64,000 bases of DNA from assembly GCA_020634575.1 (NCBI GenBank), contig JACKBM010000006.1, positions 62,001 to 126,000 on the forward strand, in the 5' to 3' direction. Positions 63,261-64,000 of the stretch are shown here, piece after piece; the stretch's first letter is position 1; the number at the start of each line of letters is the position of its first letter. The position numbers and the translations under genes were made by a program. This DNA is from Ardenticatenales bacterium (lineage in GTDB: Bacteria; Chloroflexota; Anaerolineae; Promineifilales; Promineifilaceae). The notes beneath the pieces were generated by a model. That model was given only the letters and a program-made list of their open reading frames with translations. It did no database searches and was not told the DNA's origin.

Positions 63261-64000
63261 CTCAGCCAGCGCCGCGATCACCCGCTCATATTGGGCCAGC
63301 ACCGTCTCCCACTGGTAGTTGGCCAGGACGTAGGCGCGGCCCTGGGCGCCGAGCTGGGCTGCGGCTGCGGGATTGGCCTGGAAATAGTCCAGGCAGGCGG
63401 CGAATTCGGTGTATTGGCGGAAGTAGAGGCCGCCGTTGGCTCGCCGGGTGTGGTCGCTGGTCACAGCGCAATCGGCATGGACCAGCACCGGCCGGCCCGC
63501 CAGCCAGCTCTCCATCATCACAATCGAGAAGCTCTCATGCACTGAGGGTTGGCACAGGGCGAGGGCGGCGGCGTAGGCATCGTTTTTGTCCTGGATGGAA
63601 ACAAAGCCGAGGTCGCGGGTGTGGGCACGCAGCCGGGGTGGGATGTCGACCTGGCCGGAGCCTATCAGGATAAGTTCCATTGGCCGGTTTCCATCAGCCT
63701 GGTAGCGGCCCCAATAATCCAGCAGCAGATCGATGTTTTTGCCGGGCTCACGCCGGCCGGCATAGAGCAGGAAAGGGTGCTGGAGGCCGTATTTGGCCCG
63801 GAAGCGGTCCGGGTCCGGGGCGGCGGGGGCGGTGACGCCGGAACCGGCCACGACGCGGAGCTGTGCAGCCTGGTCCCCCAGCAGCCGCCGGGCAAACGCT
63901 GCTTCGGCCGGGCTGAAGAAGATGAGGGCGGCGGCGTTTTGCAGGACCGGCCGGTACAACCCCAGCCAGACATACGGCTCATCGTGCAAACAGGGGATGA
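63255..64000 (-). CDS. GT4-family glycosyltransferase (5' end cut by window)
   Basis: The frame is open to the right edge; the first visible residues are IPCLHDEPYVWLGLYRPVLQ, an internal GT4 segment, so the start is outside. The C-domain shows FLLYAGRREPGKNIDLLLDY and the donor motif SVHESFSIVMMESWLAGRPV, then HADCAVTSDHTRRANGGLYF. It ends with ALAEG and a stop inside a hairpin repeat. It is the most upstream gene seen of the minus-strand polysaccharide locus. Confidence 0.93.
   Translation of the reverse strand, partial: IPCLHDEPYVWLGLYRPVLQNAAALIFFSPAEAAFARRLLGDQAAQLRVVAGSGVTAPAAPDPDRFRAKYGLQHPFLLYAGRREPGKNIDLLLDYWGRYQADGNRPMELILIGSGQVDIPPRLRAHTRDLGFVSIQDKNDAYAAALALCQPSVHESFSIVMMESWLAGRPVLVHADCAVTSDHTRRANGGLYFRQYTEFAACLDYFQANPAAAAQLGAQGRAYVLANYQWETVLAQYERVIAALAEG

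Noticed and set aside
62349..63545. Plus-strand frame of 398 codons
   Set aside because: It runs antisense across three minus-strand genes of the glycosyltransferase operon and has a biased Gly/Gln/Val shadow composition.

Overview
The window looks like chromosomal DNA from an uncultured or filamentous Chloroflexota bacterium (Anaerolineae, Ardenticatenia or Caldilineae-like). This is inferred from the high GC content, adjacent cofD and cofC genes for coenzyme F420, secreted proteins with Thr/Pro-rich linkers or tails ending near F/H-L-P-L/I/M, several GAF or multi-TM histidine kinases, and a surface-polysaccharide locus without lipopolysaccharide genes. No rRNA, tRNA, CRISPR array or insertion sequence was recognised.

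Layout. 1-6 kb: a truncated APC transporter with a UspA tail (minus), an acyl-CoA dehydrogenase, a double-GAF histidine kinase and small conserved proteins. 6-14 kb: a lipoprotein with PPC-like domains, a RarA ATPase fused to a methyltransferase-like domain, RNase PH, an M20 amidohydrolase, and cofD-cofC. 14-18 kb: a beta-helix surface protein, a pentapeptide-repeat protein and an anchored secreted protein. 18-24.6 kb: two sulfatases facing each other around an internally duplicated protein and an amidohydrolase, then DinB and a LysR regulator. 24.8-27.2 kb: an octaheme cytochrome c (tetrathionate-reductase type) with a cytochrome b partner, divergent from the LysR gene. 27-31 kb: two large membrane proteins. 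31-36 kb: an accessory stretch with palindromic repeats, a HAF-repeat protein, an alpha/beta hydrolase, a NADAR-PfkB pair and a thioesterase. 36-47 kb: histidine kinases, response regulators, a sugar dehydrogenase, a tightly overlapping four-gene operon, and an Atg22-like MFS protein with an inserted domain. 47-64 kb: a minus-strand exopolysaccharide/cell-wall glycopolymer locus containing an LCP ligase, an ABC-2 export permease, a GT39-like membrane protein, six GT4 glycosyltransferases (one frameshifted, one cut by the window edge), a coiled-coil protein and two paralogous FG-GAP secreted proteins.

The most unusual signals are in the repeats. Three near-identical 64-bp palindromic elements occur between 31 and 35.3 kb. 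A separate CCCGTCGGG hairpin family occurs at three gene ends, once as a six-unit 16-bp array. Both families sit at 3' ends of genes and in several cases supply the last codons or the stop codon. The palindrome CCGGCCGG is also strikingly frequent throughout coding and noncoding DNA. Protein-level novelties are the RarA-methyltransferase fusion, the MFS transporter with an approximately 175-residue insert, the NADAR-PfkB pair, and paired operator-like sites between the LysR and octaheme cytochrome genes. Many boundaries rest on ribosome-binding-site inspection, and functions rest on motif recognition only.
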